A stretch of 64,000 nt of DNA from Craspedostauros australis (Eukaryota > Bacillariophyta > Bacillariophyceae > Mastogloiales > Achnanthaceae), in NCBI GenBank assembly GCA_026770025.1, contig JAMXDE010000034.1, forward strand, positions 496,001-560,000, given 5' to 3'. The notes under the pieces are model-generated. The model had not been told where the DNA came from. It did not search any database and worked only from the letters and a program-made list of their open reading frames with translations. A program made the position numbers and the translations under genes. The first letter of the stretch is position 1; each line of letters starts with the position of its first letter. This document shows positions 46,855 to 57,500 of the stretch, one piece after another.

Positions 46855-47217
46855 ATGCTCGTGGTACTATCCCTTGTGAGCGTTTTCTTGTGTTGCCGCA
46901 AAGCGACGATGGAAGATGTCAGCTCTCCGCACCCTAATTTCAGGGGAGAGCCTATTCTGTCAATCGTGCATAGATCGTACAGGTGCGGCGTGCCCTCTCG
47001 AAACGTGACGAATTGCGTATCGGTGACGAATACCACGACTAACTTTTGTTCTCTCATGGTCTTCGCGCTCGCTTCGCAATGCGAAGATCTGATACCGCCA
47101 CGCACTCTTGTGCCTCCTGGTGCTCCTTTCCCTGCTGCGACATCGTGGCGATGTCATGTTCTATTGTTCCGCAAGGAAGCGGGTAGAAAGACGGACGAAT
47201 GTGCTCTGTGCAATTAG
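46855..47217 (+). CDS. Candidate small Cys-rich secreted protein
   Basis: An ATG-started frame of 120 residues with a hydrophobic start (MLVVLSLVSVFLCCRK) that could be a signal peptide or anchor. Nine cysteines follow or flank it, with two possible N-glycosylation sites (NVT, NTT). It lies 370 bases upstream of C5 on the same strand. No family recognised, and length alone does not exclude chance. The Cys spacing and the leader are the only support. Confidence 0.28.
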   Translation: MLVVLSLVSVFLCCRKATMEDVSSPHPNFRGEPILSIVHRSYRCGVPSRNVTNCVSVTNTTTNFCSLMVFALASQCEDLIPPRTLVPPGAPFPAATSWRCHVLLFRKEAGRKTDECALCN

Positions 47218-47586
47218 CTCAATACGATCACGCAAAAAGACGCACAATCTCTCTTTGCGCCTTGTTGTGACCGCATCAGTCTACAATTACTCTACTCGTG
47301 CTTATGGCGCCGCTTCGTGGATCGCGTTGCTGGCACAACGTTGCTGGGGCCTTTCCGTCGCCGTCGTGTTGTTTCGCTGGGGTGACTCCTCTCAACTTGC
47401 ACGGAACCGACAGGAAGAAGATCGAGGATAGCAACAAACGCAGCCGCAAGTGCAACCAGCGGTTGCGTTGCAATTGACCACGTCCGCATCCATACGATCG
47501 GACAGTCGCACGAGTGCGCATAATAGAGAGGAGAGACACAACATCGAGAATCGAGAACAGAGGCGCAACACGAACCACGCAGCACC
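47218..47586. other. Upstream region of C5
   Basis: Likely promoter and leader of C5. No motif recognised with confidence. The last 60 bases before the ATG are purine/AC-rich (GAGAGGAGAGACAC...), as is common in leaders of this window. Confidence 0.4.
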
Positions 47587-49302
47587 ATGAAGCGGCACCT
47601 GAAAGCACGAATCGAGAACAGCAGGACTGGCGAACACAAGGACGAGACGGGCGTGTTCGTCGGCGACGATGACGAGACGGTGCGATCGCTCAAGGTGCCG
47701 CGCATCGACAGAGCGCAAGCGGCCGTGTCCCCCTCCAGCGATCGCAGCGAAAGCGTTTGCAACGCCAACTGGCCATTCTGCTTGCCGAGCATCCATCAAG
47801 TGAGCGTGGGACAACACCATGCGCTGGGCGGAGCTTCGCCTGGATTTGGCCATGCCATCAACAGTCTGTCGGTGCCTTTGGCCGGGGCCGGCTTCAGCAG
47901 GAACGCAGCCATCGCAGGCAACATGAGCATGAATCTGGGAATGAGCGTCAACATGAGCTCGTACTTGCATCAGCAGACTCGCAGCTTGGGCGCGGCACCC
48001 CAGCCAGTGAGATCGGCGGGGGCGGCGCTGCCAGTTGCGGATCTGGGCAACGTCAACGAGATGCTGGCTGCCGATCTCAGCAAGCTCTCGCTCAAGGAGC
48101 AGGAGGTCGTGCAACGCGACATCATCGGCCAGTTCCAAATCAACAAGGAGGAGCCAGCTTTCGTACAGCAGTGTCTCAAGCAGATTAGGGATGAGATCGC
48201 GCTGTCGAGGAAGAAGAGCGCCTACGACAAGGCCGCCTTCCTCTCGCCCGGTTTCGTCAACAACGACAGCTTCCTGCTCATGTTCCTGCGCGCGGAATGC
48301 TTCAATGCTCTCGCGGCGGCCCAGCGCGTCATCGATCACTTCGAGGTCAAGGCCTCGCTCTTCGGCGGCGACAAGCTGGTGCAGCGCATCACGCTCAAGG
48401 ATCTGGACGATGATGACAAGGCGACCTTGCTCACGGGATGCGCGCAGATGTTCCACAAGGACAAGTTCGGTCGCCTCATCTTCTGCATAGCCCACAAGCA
48501 TTCGTCTTTCAAGCATGTCGAGAACAAGGAACGCGTCTTCTGGTACCTCGTCATGTCCGCCTACGAGAACGACGTGCAGGCCCAGCGCACGGGAGCGACC
48601 GTCGTCGTCTACACGCTCGGCTGCACCGTCACTGACTTTTACAGCGCGGTCACGAGGAACAGCAAGCGCAAGCTCGACAGGGCTCTGCCGATCCGCATCG
48701 GAGCCATGCACTTGTGCCTCGAGGAACCCCTGCTGCAGCCGCTCTTCTCCATCATCATCAAACCGCGTCTCAAGGAGACCAAGTTGCGAATACGCGTCCA
48801 TTTCGGCTCGCACATGGAATGCCAGTACCTCCTGCGCTCCTACGGCATCCCCAGCTCCGCCCTCCCGGTGGACCAGAATGGCAACTGGGACACCGTCGGC
48901 TTTTGCGCGCAGATCGAGCGCATCCAGTACAGGGAGCTCGAATCCGAGGCGCGCGACATCCTCTGGCATCAAAAGAATGGACATATCACTCAACCGACCG
49001 AACGCGACATCCTGCTCGGCAGAGGCATTCCCTACCAATCCTTCGCGGGCAACCTGGCTCTCACGGCTCTCCTCGAACTGTACAAACCGCAGCACGACAG
49101 CGCCACGCGATCCACCAAGACGGCCATTTCCGCGGAGATCGTCGATCGCGTGCAGTCATCGGGCGGCCGCTTCCTCAAGCGCACCGGCGACGGCAGATGG
49201 TGGGAGACCGTGTCTGCCGAAGCCGCACGCGAGAAGGTGGCCATGGGATTTCGCAATTTGTCGCGCAAGAAGCGTCAACGCCAGCCGAAGGCGGCGAATT
49301 GA
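47587..49302 (+). CDS. C5: CRAL-TRIO protein with C-terminal DUF6824-like domain
   Basis: Intronless, 571 residues, ATG in a strong context (GCACCATGAAG) and an MKR start. The N-terminal 150 residues are Ser/Ala/Met-rich. The helix block ADLSKLSLKEQEVVQRDIIG lies near 161-180; the HGV of the usual DIHGV is altered. CRAL-TRIO N-terminal helices (AAFLSPGFVNNDSFLLMFLR) start near 217. The core runs about 260-440 with ERVFWYLVMSAYENDVQAQR, PIRIGAMHLCLEEPL and LRIRVHFGSHMECQYLL. The DUF6824-like domain spans about 472-565 (RDILLGRGIPYQSFAGN; SSGGRFLKRTGDGRWWETV; REKVAMGFRNLSRKKRQR), ending in a basic tail. C5 converges on C6 with only 376 bases between them, but the two are not close copies. The long open minus-strand frame beneath is a shadow. 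Confidence 0.93.
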   Translation: MKRHLKARIENSRTGEHKDETGVFVGDDDETVRSLKVPRIDRAQAAVSPSSDRSESVCNANWPFCLPSIHQVSVGQHHALGGASPGFGHAINSLSVPLAGAGFSRNAAIAGNMSMNLGMSVNMSSYLHQQTRSLGAAPQPVRSAGAALPVADLGNVNEMLAADLSKLSLKEQEVVQRDIIGQFQINKEEPAFVQQCLKQIRDEIALSRKKSAYDKAAFLSPGFVNNDSFLLMFLRAECFNALAAAQRVIDHFEVKASLFGGDKLVQRITLKDLDDDDKATLLTGCAQMFHKDKFGRLIFCIAHKHSSFKHVENKERVFWYLVMSAYENDVQAQRTGATVVVYTLGCTVTDFYSAVTRNSKRKLDRALPIRIGAMHLCLEEPLLQPLFSIIIKPRLKETKLRIRVHFGSHMECQYLLRSYGIPSSALPVDQNGNWDTVGFCAQIERIQYRELESEARDILWHQKNGHITQPTERDILLGRGIPYQSFAGNLALTALLELYKPQHDSATRSTKTAISAEIVDRVQSSGGRFLKRTGDGRWWETVSAEAAREKVAMGFRNLSRKKRQRQPKAAN

Positions 49303-49678
49303 TGTGGGCGCATTGATGATGAGCGGAGGCAATGGAATCAATTTCCATGCTCGATGGAGAATGCAATAGCGTGTCGCAAGTACGCCGCAAGTACGCCGAG
49401 CAAGAACACTTCACTCCGGAGGACAAACTTATTGCTCCAAGCACGAGTTCTGATGCACACGATGGTGACGCGCCATTGACACTCGTACAGGTATTGCATG
49501 CAGATACTCTAAGCATCGAGCATTTGACATCCTCTTCGATATCAAACCTTGGCTTTCGCGCATCGATGCTACAGTGCTGTACATTCATACTGCGAGTCCA
49601 ATTGTATTGTTTAACAGCCCTGTACCAATAATACTCGTACTTTCTACGTTGCCATGCCAGTATCATAGACGAACGCCA
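49303..49678. other. Spacer between convergent C5 and C6
   Basis: 3' flanks of both genes. Contains an 11-base tandem duplication (CGCAAGTACGC twice, 49375-49396) and TACTCGTA at 49632-49639. No gene seen. Confidence 0.5.
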
Positions 49679-51178
49679 CTACTTCTTCTTCCGAGCGGTG
49701 ATGTTCTTTGCCTTGCCCTTGCGTGATAGATTGCGAAACCCCATCGCAACCTTCTCTCTGGATGTGTTGTCATCCACTTCCACCCACCCGTTGTCGTGGT
49801 CCTCGCGCCTCAAGAAGCGGCCGCCGTTGGACTTCACCAACGCCACCACCTCCAAGCATATCCTCCGCTTGTCGATGCGGCTCGCGCTGTCGTGCTGCGG
49901 TTTCAGATCCTCCACCAACTTCATCAGCTTCGCCGTGCCGGGATGGCTCTGGTACGGAACCCCGCGTCCCAACAGCACGTCTTTGGCGTTGGGGTGCGGG
50001 ATGAAATCGTGGTTCAGCATCGCCTTCAGATTGCGCTCGCGCTTCTCCGCGTCCTTGAGCGTGGTGAGGCGACGTTGGAAATCCTCCATCCGGATGCTGC
50101 CGTCCACGTGGATGGGCACGACCGACGACGGGATGCCGAACGTATTGAGCGCGTACTGGCATTCGAGATGCGATCCGTAGTGGATGCGAATCCGCAGCCG
50201 TATCTCCTTGGGACCGGCCATCATGAGCATGGAGAAGAACGGCTTTAGCTTGCTGTCCTCGAAGCAAATGTGCGCGCTCTTGGCCAGCACGGGGAGGCAG
50301 TCGATGATCATGTGCGAGCTCTCCATCGCCATGATGGTGCAAAACTCCGCCGACGACATGCCCACGGTATACGACACGGCCACGAGGCCCTTGCGCTGGG
50401 CATCCTCGTTGTCCTGCAGGGCCGACATGGTGAGGTACCATGCGCATCTCATATGATTCTCGATGCAGCGATCGTTGCGCTTGGCGTACGTGATGAAGTA
50501 GATGGGCCGTCCCGAACGATCCTTTCGGTCCGCGAACAGCTGGACTGCGCCCGTCTCGATGGAGGCCTGATCGTCCGCCGAGAGGTCATCCCAGTGGATC
50601 TTCTTCACGAGGTTGTCCACTCCGAAGAGCCTTTGCTTCATCTGGAAGTGCTTCAGAATGCGGCAGGCAGCCTTGTACGGGTCAAACTCGTCCGAGCGCA
50701 AGAACATGACACGGAAGCTCCTGGACTTGCAGAACGCAGCGTTGAGAAACAGAGCGCGATCGTACGCGTCGCGTTCCCGGTTGATGATGGAGAGGTAGTC
50801 GTCCAATTCCTCCAGGCATTTCTCCACGTGGTCGCTGTGCTCCTCGATGGTGCGCGGGACGCCGTGGATGTCGTCGTACAGATTTTCGCGCTCGGCTGCC
50901 GTGAGCTGTTCCATCTCGCGCACCATCACCATCTCGCCCTCCGTGAGCAGAGGGTCCGGGTTGGTGGACTTCGAAGACATCGACGATGCCGAGATGGATG
51001 TTGAAGCAGCTCCTGCGTCCGTGGTGGACGTGTTCATCCAGCAGATTGGCGATGAGCCCTGGCTGCCGTGCAGGCGTTCGCCGTGATCTGGCGTGTCATG
51101 CATGCTGTTCTGATCGCAGAATGCTTTGGGGGGCTGGTTCATTGAAGCGTGTTGACTGCGGGTATGATGCTGTTCCAT
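49679..51178 (-). CDS. C6: CRAL-TRIO protein with C-terminal DUF6824-like domain
   Basis: Intronless, 499 residues, the shortest and most canonical of the six. The first 75 residues are Ser/Thr/His-rich. The helix block MEQLTAAERENLYDDIHGV starts near 87. CRAL-TRIO N-terminal helices (ALFLNAAFCKSRSFRVMFLR) start near 142. The core runs about 190-370 with HWDDLSADDQ, RCAWYLTMSALQDNEDAQR, PVLAKSAHICFEDSKLKPFF and IRLRIRIHYGSHLECQYAL. The DUF6824-like domain spans 398-488 (DVLLGRGVPYQSHPGT; NGGRFLRREDHDNGWVEV; REKVAMGFRNLSRK), followed by a Lys-rich tail. The ATG at 51178 is preceded at once by a 13-base tandem repeat. C6 is a useful reference for the family because it has little low-complexity filler. 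Confidence 0.93.
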   Translation of the reverse strand: MEQHHTRSQHASMNQPPKAFCDQNSMHDTPDHGERLHGSQGSSPICWMNTSTTDAGAASTSISASSMSSKSTNPDPLLTEGEMVMVREMEQLTAAERENLYDDIHGVPRTIEEHSDHVEKCLEELDDYLSIINRERDAYDRALFLNAAFCKSRSFRVMFLRSDEFDPYKAACRILKHFQMKQRLFGVDNLVKKIHWDDLSADDQASIETGAVQLFADRKDRSGRPIYFITYAKRNDRCIENHMRCAWYLTMSALQDNEDAQRKGLVAVSYTVGMSSAEFCTIMAMESSHMIIDCLPVLAKSAHICFEDSKLKPFFSMLMMAGPKEIRLRIRIHYGSHLECQYALNTFGIPSSVVPIHVDGSIRMEDFQRRLTTLKDAEKRERNLKAMLNHDFIPHPNAKDVLLGRGVPYQSHPGTAKLMKLVEDLKPQHDSASRIDKRRICLEVVALVKSNGGRFLRREDHDNGWVEVDDNTSREKVAMGFRNLSRKGKAKNITARKKK

Positions 51179-51179
51179 G

Positions 51180-51226
51180 TGATGGTGTGATATGATGGTG
51201 TGATATGATAGTGTGATGTGGTAGTG
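51180..51226. repeat. 13-bp tandem repeat abutting the C6 start codon
   Basis: The unit TGATGGTGTGATA occurs about 3.6 times, the last copies diverged, ending two bases from the C6 ATG. It therefore forms the immediate 5' leader of C6 and may affect translation or vary in copy number. Confidence 0.85.
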
Positions 51227-52448
51227 TTTTTATGGTTGTACTCTTACTCGTCGCTCGTATGCGAGAGTGACACCGTTGGTGGTACCGTTGAATTCCACCG
51301 AACTGAACGTGTTTCGTCCTCCTCTGCGACGGATGAGGGCGGTTGTCGTGGATCAGCCTCGTCGAGCTGGAGGAGAGTCTCCACAGACAGAAAGCGAGTG
51401 CAGCACAGTACTATTATTATTTCTGATCCTGGTTTTGGAATGGGTGTAGAACAGTCAGATCGTCTGATGCCGAGTGCCGCTGGCTGCGTTGACGCTGTTT
51501 TCTGGTGTTGCGATGATGCGGTAAGTAGAGGATGAGATATGTGTGAATTGTGTGAATTGTGTCAAGATCGCCAAGGAGCGAGAGAAAGCTGGTTGTCGAT
51601 GCTTCGTGGATTTTGTGACAAGGAACAGTGCGCTGGTGCCGCTAATCCGTTGCTGCCGGATCAGAATCGCATCCTCTTTCCATTTTATTTGTTCGCTCAT
51701 GCCAGTTTGCAAGAGAGAGACGCAAGTGTCGACTTTGCGATGGGCCATTGTGTGCCCACTTGTTTGTTTGCGTGGCGCGGTGCAGAGTTCGAGCACATGG
51801 CGCTTGTTTCCACTTTTCTTTGTCGTTCTTCCTTTGTTTCGCTCCCTGTTGCGCTACCGTTCGCAAAGCACGAAATGTCGTTCCTGGTTGGTCTTGGTCT
51901 GTTCGGTTTGTGAGTTGTTCAAGATCATCACGGAACTCCGCGTCTGTGGCTTCGGCGGTCCGACGCTGAAGATGATTCATCCCGGTCGTTCTTCGGACGT
52001 CTTAGGCTTGACATGAGTTTTTAGAGAGTTTTTCTTGTTAGTGCCTGCGGGAAAACGCGACGCAACAAATCCGAATTCTTGGCCAGTTCGAAGGTTAAGA
52101 ATGTCAGATCGCAGCACCCCTCGATTCTCCCGGAACCAATCAACACAGAAAGGAAAGACTATTCGCATTGTGTCCACTTCTTCTCCGGGTCCCTTTCTCC
52201 ATACACGCGCTTGCCACGGGCAATTGACCCTTTGTCGCTCACAAAAGCGCCTCGCTGGACCTGCACCTCGGCGACATGGACAAGAGTACAATTTTGCAGG
52301 CCGTGTTCATGACGCCATCTCTGTTTCTCTCTCCCTCTCTCTCTCTTCTCTCTTCGTGCGATACTTCTTTTCCATCCTCTTTCTCCCAACCGATTGAATG
52401 GTGAGCTTGGACCGAATTCCTTTGTCGACATCCAAACCAAATCGCATA

Positions 52449-52488
52449 GATTGGATTAGATTAGATTAGATTGGATTGGATTTGATCG
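52449..52488. repeat. Pentamer GATTA/GATTG tandem repeat
   Basis: Eight consecutive 5-base units starting GATT (four GATTG or GATTT variants among GATTA units). Intergenic, no visible function. Confidence 0.85.
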
Positions 52489-53578
52489 GGGGTCGAACTC
52501 CGTCAATTGAATCCCTGTCGCAGCCGACTGATGCGGGAGGTGGTAGGACGAGTAGGTCGTAGCTCGTAGCGTGCATTCGACATGAGGGCTGATTTGACCT
52601 TTCGGCAATCAGCAAGTGTTAGCGTATTTCTTTCGGTGCTTGGACACGAGGACTCGAATGCGCGGCTGCATGTTCTGGGCGGAAAGATGAAAGCATCTTT
52701 GGCGGTTCCGAAAGACAGAAAGAGAAGGAGTGTGAGAGACTCCAACAACAACAGCAACAACAACAGCGACGACGACGACGCCGTTCCGACCATCTCCAGC
52801 GCGGCACCATAGTGATTTGCCGCGAACGCAGGCGGAAGTGCAAATGCGGTTGCAACCGTGACTGCCGATGTCATACCACCGGAAAAGCGCCGGGTTCGGA
52901 GATCTTTGGAGACAAGCCATTTGATTTCAGCCTTACATTTTTACCTTTGATCCGACGCAACCAACACGAGGCTACTCCCGTTGAGACAGAAGGTGTCTGA
53001 GGAACGGCGAGTCTCAAAGAGCAACCAGCTGCCAAAGACTTTAGAATATAGCAGATGATGGAATCTTGGTGGCGAGGAAAGCGGATCATTGGTGCGACAC
53101 CGTCGATGGTTGAAGTCAAAGGAGCAAATGGGTCGCAAGATGTCAAGCCACAATGACTCTGTGCAGTCGAGGCGAGGTGGGGCAGAGCAAGGCGAACCGA
53201 CGTGTCTGTTGTGCAGAGCTCTCATGTCGCACTCGTCCGTCCGCACAGACGTACGTATGGTGTTTACGTTGAAGCAATGGGTTGCTGGTGGGTTGAGCCG
53301 AGCGCACTCATCCTCTATGGTATCATATGATACGATCTATACGAGCAAGTGTCGACTATGGCAGTAGCAGCATCAATGCACCTCTGGCGCAGCAGAATGG
53401 AGCCGAGCAGAGTCGAGTAGTGGAAGACTAGAGTGAAATGGGATGGAGTTCTTATGCACATGCGGTATCTAAGAGGACTCTACGACTATGCCGTTTGCTT
53501 GTGCTTGGAGAGAACTGCGGAGCGCGGATGGTGTTACAAGCGCTTCAACACAAGATGTCTCTGCGAATGCTGTGACCT

Positions 53579-54568
53579 TCACTGCCACGCTGAGCTGTCA
53601 GCCGGAGAGATGGCGCCGTCGATGACGGTCGAGATTGATATGCGATTGCTGCGTTGGAGTTCGTGGAGATCACGTGCCTGCGATAGGGACACCCTTGCCT
53701 CGACCAAGGAACGATCGATCCACCGTTTGCGACGCTTGGGCTGCGATAATCTTGGGAGCATGTCATACCTGGCGGTTGAGACCGCGAGTGGCCAGTCCCC
53801 CACGCGCAGCGCGCTCCAAATGAGCGTCTGCGCTGCCTCGAACTGCCAGGGTTTGCCGTCGAGGACCTCCAGGCACAGCTCGATGGAATCGTGCGGCCTG
53901 TCCTGGTAATAACGCAGCAAGGCCAACCGCGAACATGGTTCCACCCAGCCTGGTTGGGCTGCAATCATTTCCTCGAGGATGCTCGCTTCTTTCTCGAGGG
54001 TCGGAGAGCACCAGATCTCCATCTCGTTCAGCCTCTGGATGCTGTGTTGCTGATGCGTTTCTTGTACCCATAGATCCATCAACGAATCTATGGCGTCGTC
54101 GGATTCGTGCAGAGATTCGAGGAGCTGGATTTCCAACTCCATGTGGCGCAAGGCCGTCTGGGTGACGATGACGTCGTCGTCGCGCACACAGCACTGCGGT
54201 GTGTGGAACTGATAGTCAGGGTCGATATCCGCGCTTATGCAGCCGTCGCGGTCGCGCTCGTCGTGATCGTCGCCATCACCGTGCTGATCGAAAGGAGCCT
54301 GCTGCATGTTGTCGTCGAGTGATGAATGCAGCAGCTGCTGCCGTTGCCAATACTGCGATTGCTGGTGGAGGAGAGCCAGCATTGGATGGGCGGCACGTTG
54401 CCGCCGTCCGTTGGCGATGGTGCCAACGGGCTTGCTGTTCTTCTTGGGCGTGACATGGTGCAGAACGAAGCTTCGGGTTGCTGAGAGTTCCAGCAAAAGA
54501 ACACCCACGACGACGAGGCGCCGCAACGAACGTGCCGATCCCATGTCGGCGGCCGAATGCATTTTCAT
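53579..54568 (-). CDS. Plastid-type targeted protein with TPR-like helices
   Basis: 329 residues, single exon, ATG start. The N-terminus has a signal peptide (LRRLVVVGVLLLELSA, about 15-30), then TRSFVLHHV with Phe at 34. This resembles the diatom ASAFAP-type bipartite plastid presequence, though the match is imperfect. A low-complexity Gln/Asp/His region follows (about 60-110). From about 130 the protein is helical, and near 200-250 it has a TPR-like pattern (CSRLALLRYYQDRPHDSIEL, then CLEVLDGKPWQFEAAQ). The KPWxFxA phrase is one I associate with an uncharacterised stramenopile plastid family. No catalytic residues recognised; a protein-protein interaction role is likely. The location is inferred from the presequence only. 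Confidence 0.72.
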   Translation of the reverse strand: MKMHSAADMGSARSLRRLVVVGVLLLELSATRSFVLHHVTPKKNSKPVGTIANGRRQRAAHPMLALLHQQSQYWQRQQLLHSSLDDNMQQAPFDQHGDGDDHDERDRDGCISADIDPDYQFHTPQCCVRDDDVIVTQTALRHMELEIQLLESLHESDDAIDSLMDLWVQETHQQHSIQRLNEMEIWCSPTLEKEASILEEMIAAQPGWVEPCSRLALLRYYQDRPHDSIELCLEVLDGKPWQFEAAQTLIWSALRVGDWPLAVSTARYDMLPRLSQPKRRKRWIDRSLVEARVSLSQARDLHELQRSNRISISTVIDGAISPADSSAWQ

Positions 54569-57500
54569 GGCTGCCTTGCTTGATTGGGACGCAGCGGGAG
54601 GCTCGTATCGTGGCTTGTGATGGGTAACGGCTTGGCGCGAGTCTCGAAGAGTAGTTTGTTTTGATTTGTGGGAGCAGCCGAAGGGTGTTGCGATTGGGAC
54701 ATCGGAACTGTTTCAGTTTGGCCTGACGGTTCTTGTTTTTGCGCGCCTCCCACCACTCGCTTGTGGGTATCAGTAATTGTTCCGCGGAGGCGTCTTTGGC
54801 ATTGCGTCGTGATGTCTGTTGATTCCATCGTGCGATCAACTTGTCGTGCACAAGGTACGCGTACTCGTATGAGCGCTTTCGTTGTGACTCCCAATCGACC
54901 GACACCGTCGTGATGTGGTGATGCCATGCCATGGTGTTGCGTTGTGTTGTGTTGCGGCAGCAGCGATACACAACTGTCTCACATCGCAAGGAGCGCTGCG
55001 CCATCTGTCTTGTGTCTTCTCTCGTCCTGGTCGCGATCCGACTTTCGAGAACCCATCACAACAGGATGATGTCAATTTCCCGAAATCCCGAACCCGGGAA
55101 ATCAGAACCAGAGCAATTGATGCGAATTTGGCGACGTCGAATACGGTCGGTTGAATCGTCTCCATTCATCTTTGGGAGATCATGATCTGCTTCCGCGCCA
55201 AGGCGCCAGGCGGTCCACTGTGGGGTACGTACTTGCGTCACAAGTTTAGAGCGTCCATTGCTTTGGATGGCTGATGGCAAGGTAGCGTTGATCTGTGATT
55301 CCCTCTTTGCGAGCACTTCACGAGCTGTTCTCTACGTAATAGAAGCTACTCATAGTCGTACCGAGATTCGAGGATACTGGAAATGAGCAGAGGAATGGAT
55401 CAGAGCACTGGAGTGGAGCCATCCTGCAGAAACAGAACATTTCAGGACAACCAGTAGCGATGTCAGTCCAAAGGCAGAGTACTCGTCACAGTATCTCGCC
55501 AGCACGTATTCTATGGCATTCCAGAGTGGAGAGAGATGACAGAAGCCTCCGCGGCACCTCCATTTTCTCCTTCATCATCGCTTTGGCTATGCCGCTCCTC
55601 CTTGCCAAGTGACCAGAATTGCGGTATGACGTTGCCTGTGTCAAACCACCAGAATTCTCCTGCTCCGCTCGCATCCGGCAAAGAGTGAGTGACGGAGAAT
55701 TCGATTTACATCGATCGGGAAAAGAGGTCTTCTCTCTCTGGAGGGGGAGAGAGAGAGAGAGAGGCATTTGAAGCAACAATGCATGGGAAACGAACTGAAT
55801 ACGTGTATCAGTACAAGTGCTCATGCTCTTGCGAGCTATCCGGACGAGCAGAGTTGGCTGCTACCGTATTTTACCTGCCTGTTGAAGGCATCACGAAAGA
55901 GACAACTCCCACGCCCTTGGATCGAACATGGAATGACATGGCGGCAGATGATGTCAAACCTCTTGTTTCTCCCTTTTGTGTGTTTCCGTCGCGTCGTGAT
56001 GCAGTTGGTTCTGACCGGTCGCTTCCGCCATCTCCGGAACAGCCTACGACTAATCCCTCTCCGCCTGTGATCTGTGCTGTCATCTCGTACCTGTACACGC
56101 AGCTTGTACGCGAAGCTGGTACGAACGAAGTTGTGCCAATACGTGAAGAGAGCAGTTTGCTTCCGTTTGTGGGACGGAACCGCAAGCAGACACTTCAACC
56201 AAAGAGGTGACGCATGCTGACGGAACTGTGACATCATGTGCTTCGGCGCATATTTTAGCGTGTGGCCACAGGCACATCTTGGCGAATTCTCGTCTTTACT
56301 CTGATTGGCAAGGTGTATCCAGCTCACTGTCGTCAGTATGACGCACAAGCGAAATAGAATGACGACAACTCACGGAACAATCACTCTTGAGCACCAACCA
56401 ACCAACGCCGAAGCCGTTTGGATTGTCTAACGGAAGAACGCAACAAGTGCGTCATTTGCGATTAAATTATCTTATTAAAAACAGGACGGAAAAAGCTGCG
56501 TATGGACGAACCTCTCAGACGTCAGACGCTTTGATAAGTGCAAAACCGAAAGATGGCCTTTCCAGTGCCTGTGTCTTCGTTGCGTTGATTGGAAGTGGCA
56601 GAGATGCAAATTCGTCTCGTTCTTTGTTGGCCACAAACACATCACGCTTCGTGGTGTCGCCGGCTGCTGTCCTCAAGCTGCGTACAGCGTCGCGTGTTGC
56701 GTACAAGAAACACCGGTACTAGCACGCGCTGCGTGGTTGGAATTTGCTGTCTGTTGGTTGCGTTCTGATTGTCGTCATCTTGGGCGTGGTTGTTGTTTGT
56801 TGCTTTTGTTACGGTTGTGGTTTGCGCAGGTAGAGAGACAGTCCGACACAACTAACACACACAGACAGAGCACGCAATCCGTCAGACACAATCATCACCG
56901 TTCTTCTGCTCCGAAGCATAGCGCCACCGCCAGCCACCTCCGAAAGCCTATTCGCAGTACTCTGCGGTACTCTATCGGTGTCCACGTCGTCTCAGCCATC
57001 ACAGTCACATCACAGTCGCATCGCATCACAGTCGCATTGCATTGCATCGTATCGCATCACAGAAGACTTCATCGCAGCGGAATTCATCACATCACAATCC
57101 AACACATCGTATTGCATCGTATTGCATCGCCCAACGAGGAAGACATCTCACCACTCTGTCTTTGAATCCGGCTGGCCATCTGCTCATCGACTCATCTGGA
57201 CATCCAATACGGCTGCATCCATAATCACCTGAGCACAACGTGAAGCACGCTGATCACAAAGGAACGAGAATCTGGCATCAACGACCACACATCGCTGCCA
57301 TCATCCACATCATCGACAATCCTAAACGACATCACAACATCCACAATCGACATCGTCCTGGCTTCATCGACAGCTGCCTGCCACACAAGTCCAAGCACAA
57401 CCATAGCCATAGCCATAGCCATCGACACAATCACAGGCGCAATCACAGGCGCAATCACAGACAAAATCACGGCGCCACTCTTCACGATACTGCATACACT

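Larger units (their letters stand above)
51179..53578. other. Gene-poor region, 2.4 kb
   Basis: Leader of C6 and 3' flank of the plastid TPR gene. Contains a CT-rich run at 52320-52357 and a GATTA/GATTG pentamer repeat at 52449-52488. A short frame at 52582-52812 with Asn/Asp repeats has no domain. No gene recognised. Confidence 0.45.

Noticed and set aside
47392-49095. 567-codon minus-strand frame over C5
   Set aside because: Antisense shadow of C5, which has full family conservation on the plus strand.
52487-52500. tRNA B-box-like GGGTCGAACTCC
   Set aside because: No A box, cloverleaf stems or anticodon arm can be drawn around it; the upstream sequence is a pentamer repeat.
57402-57461. 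Regular short repeats that might suggest a CRISPR array
   Set aside because: Units are 6-12 bases without unique spacers; these are simple tandem repeats.
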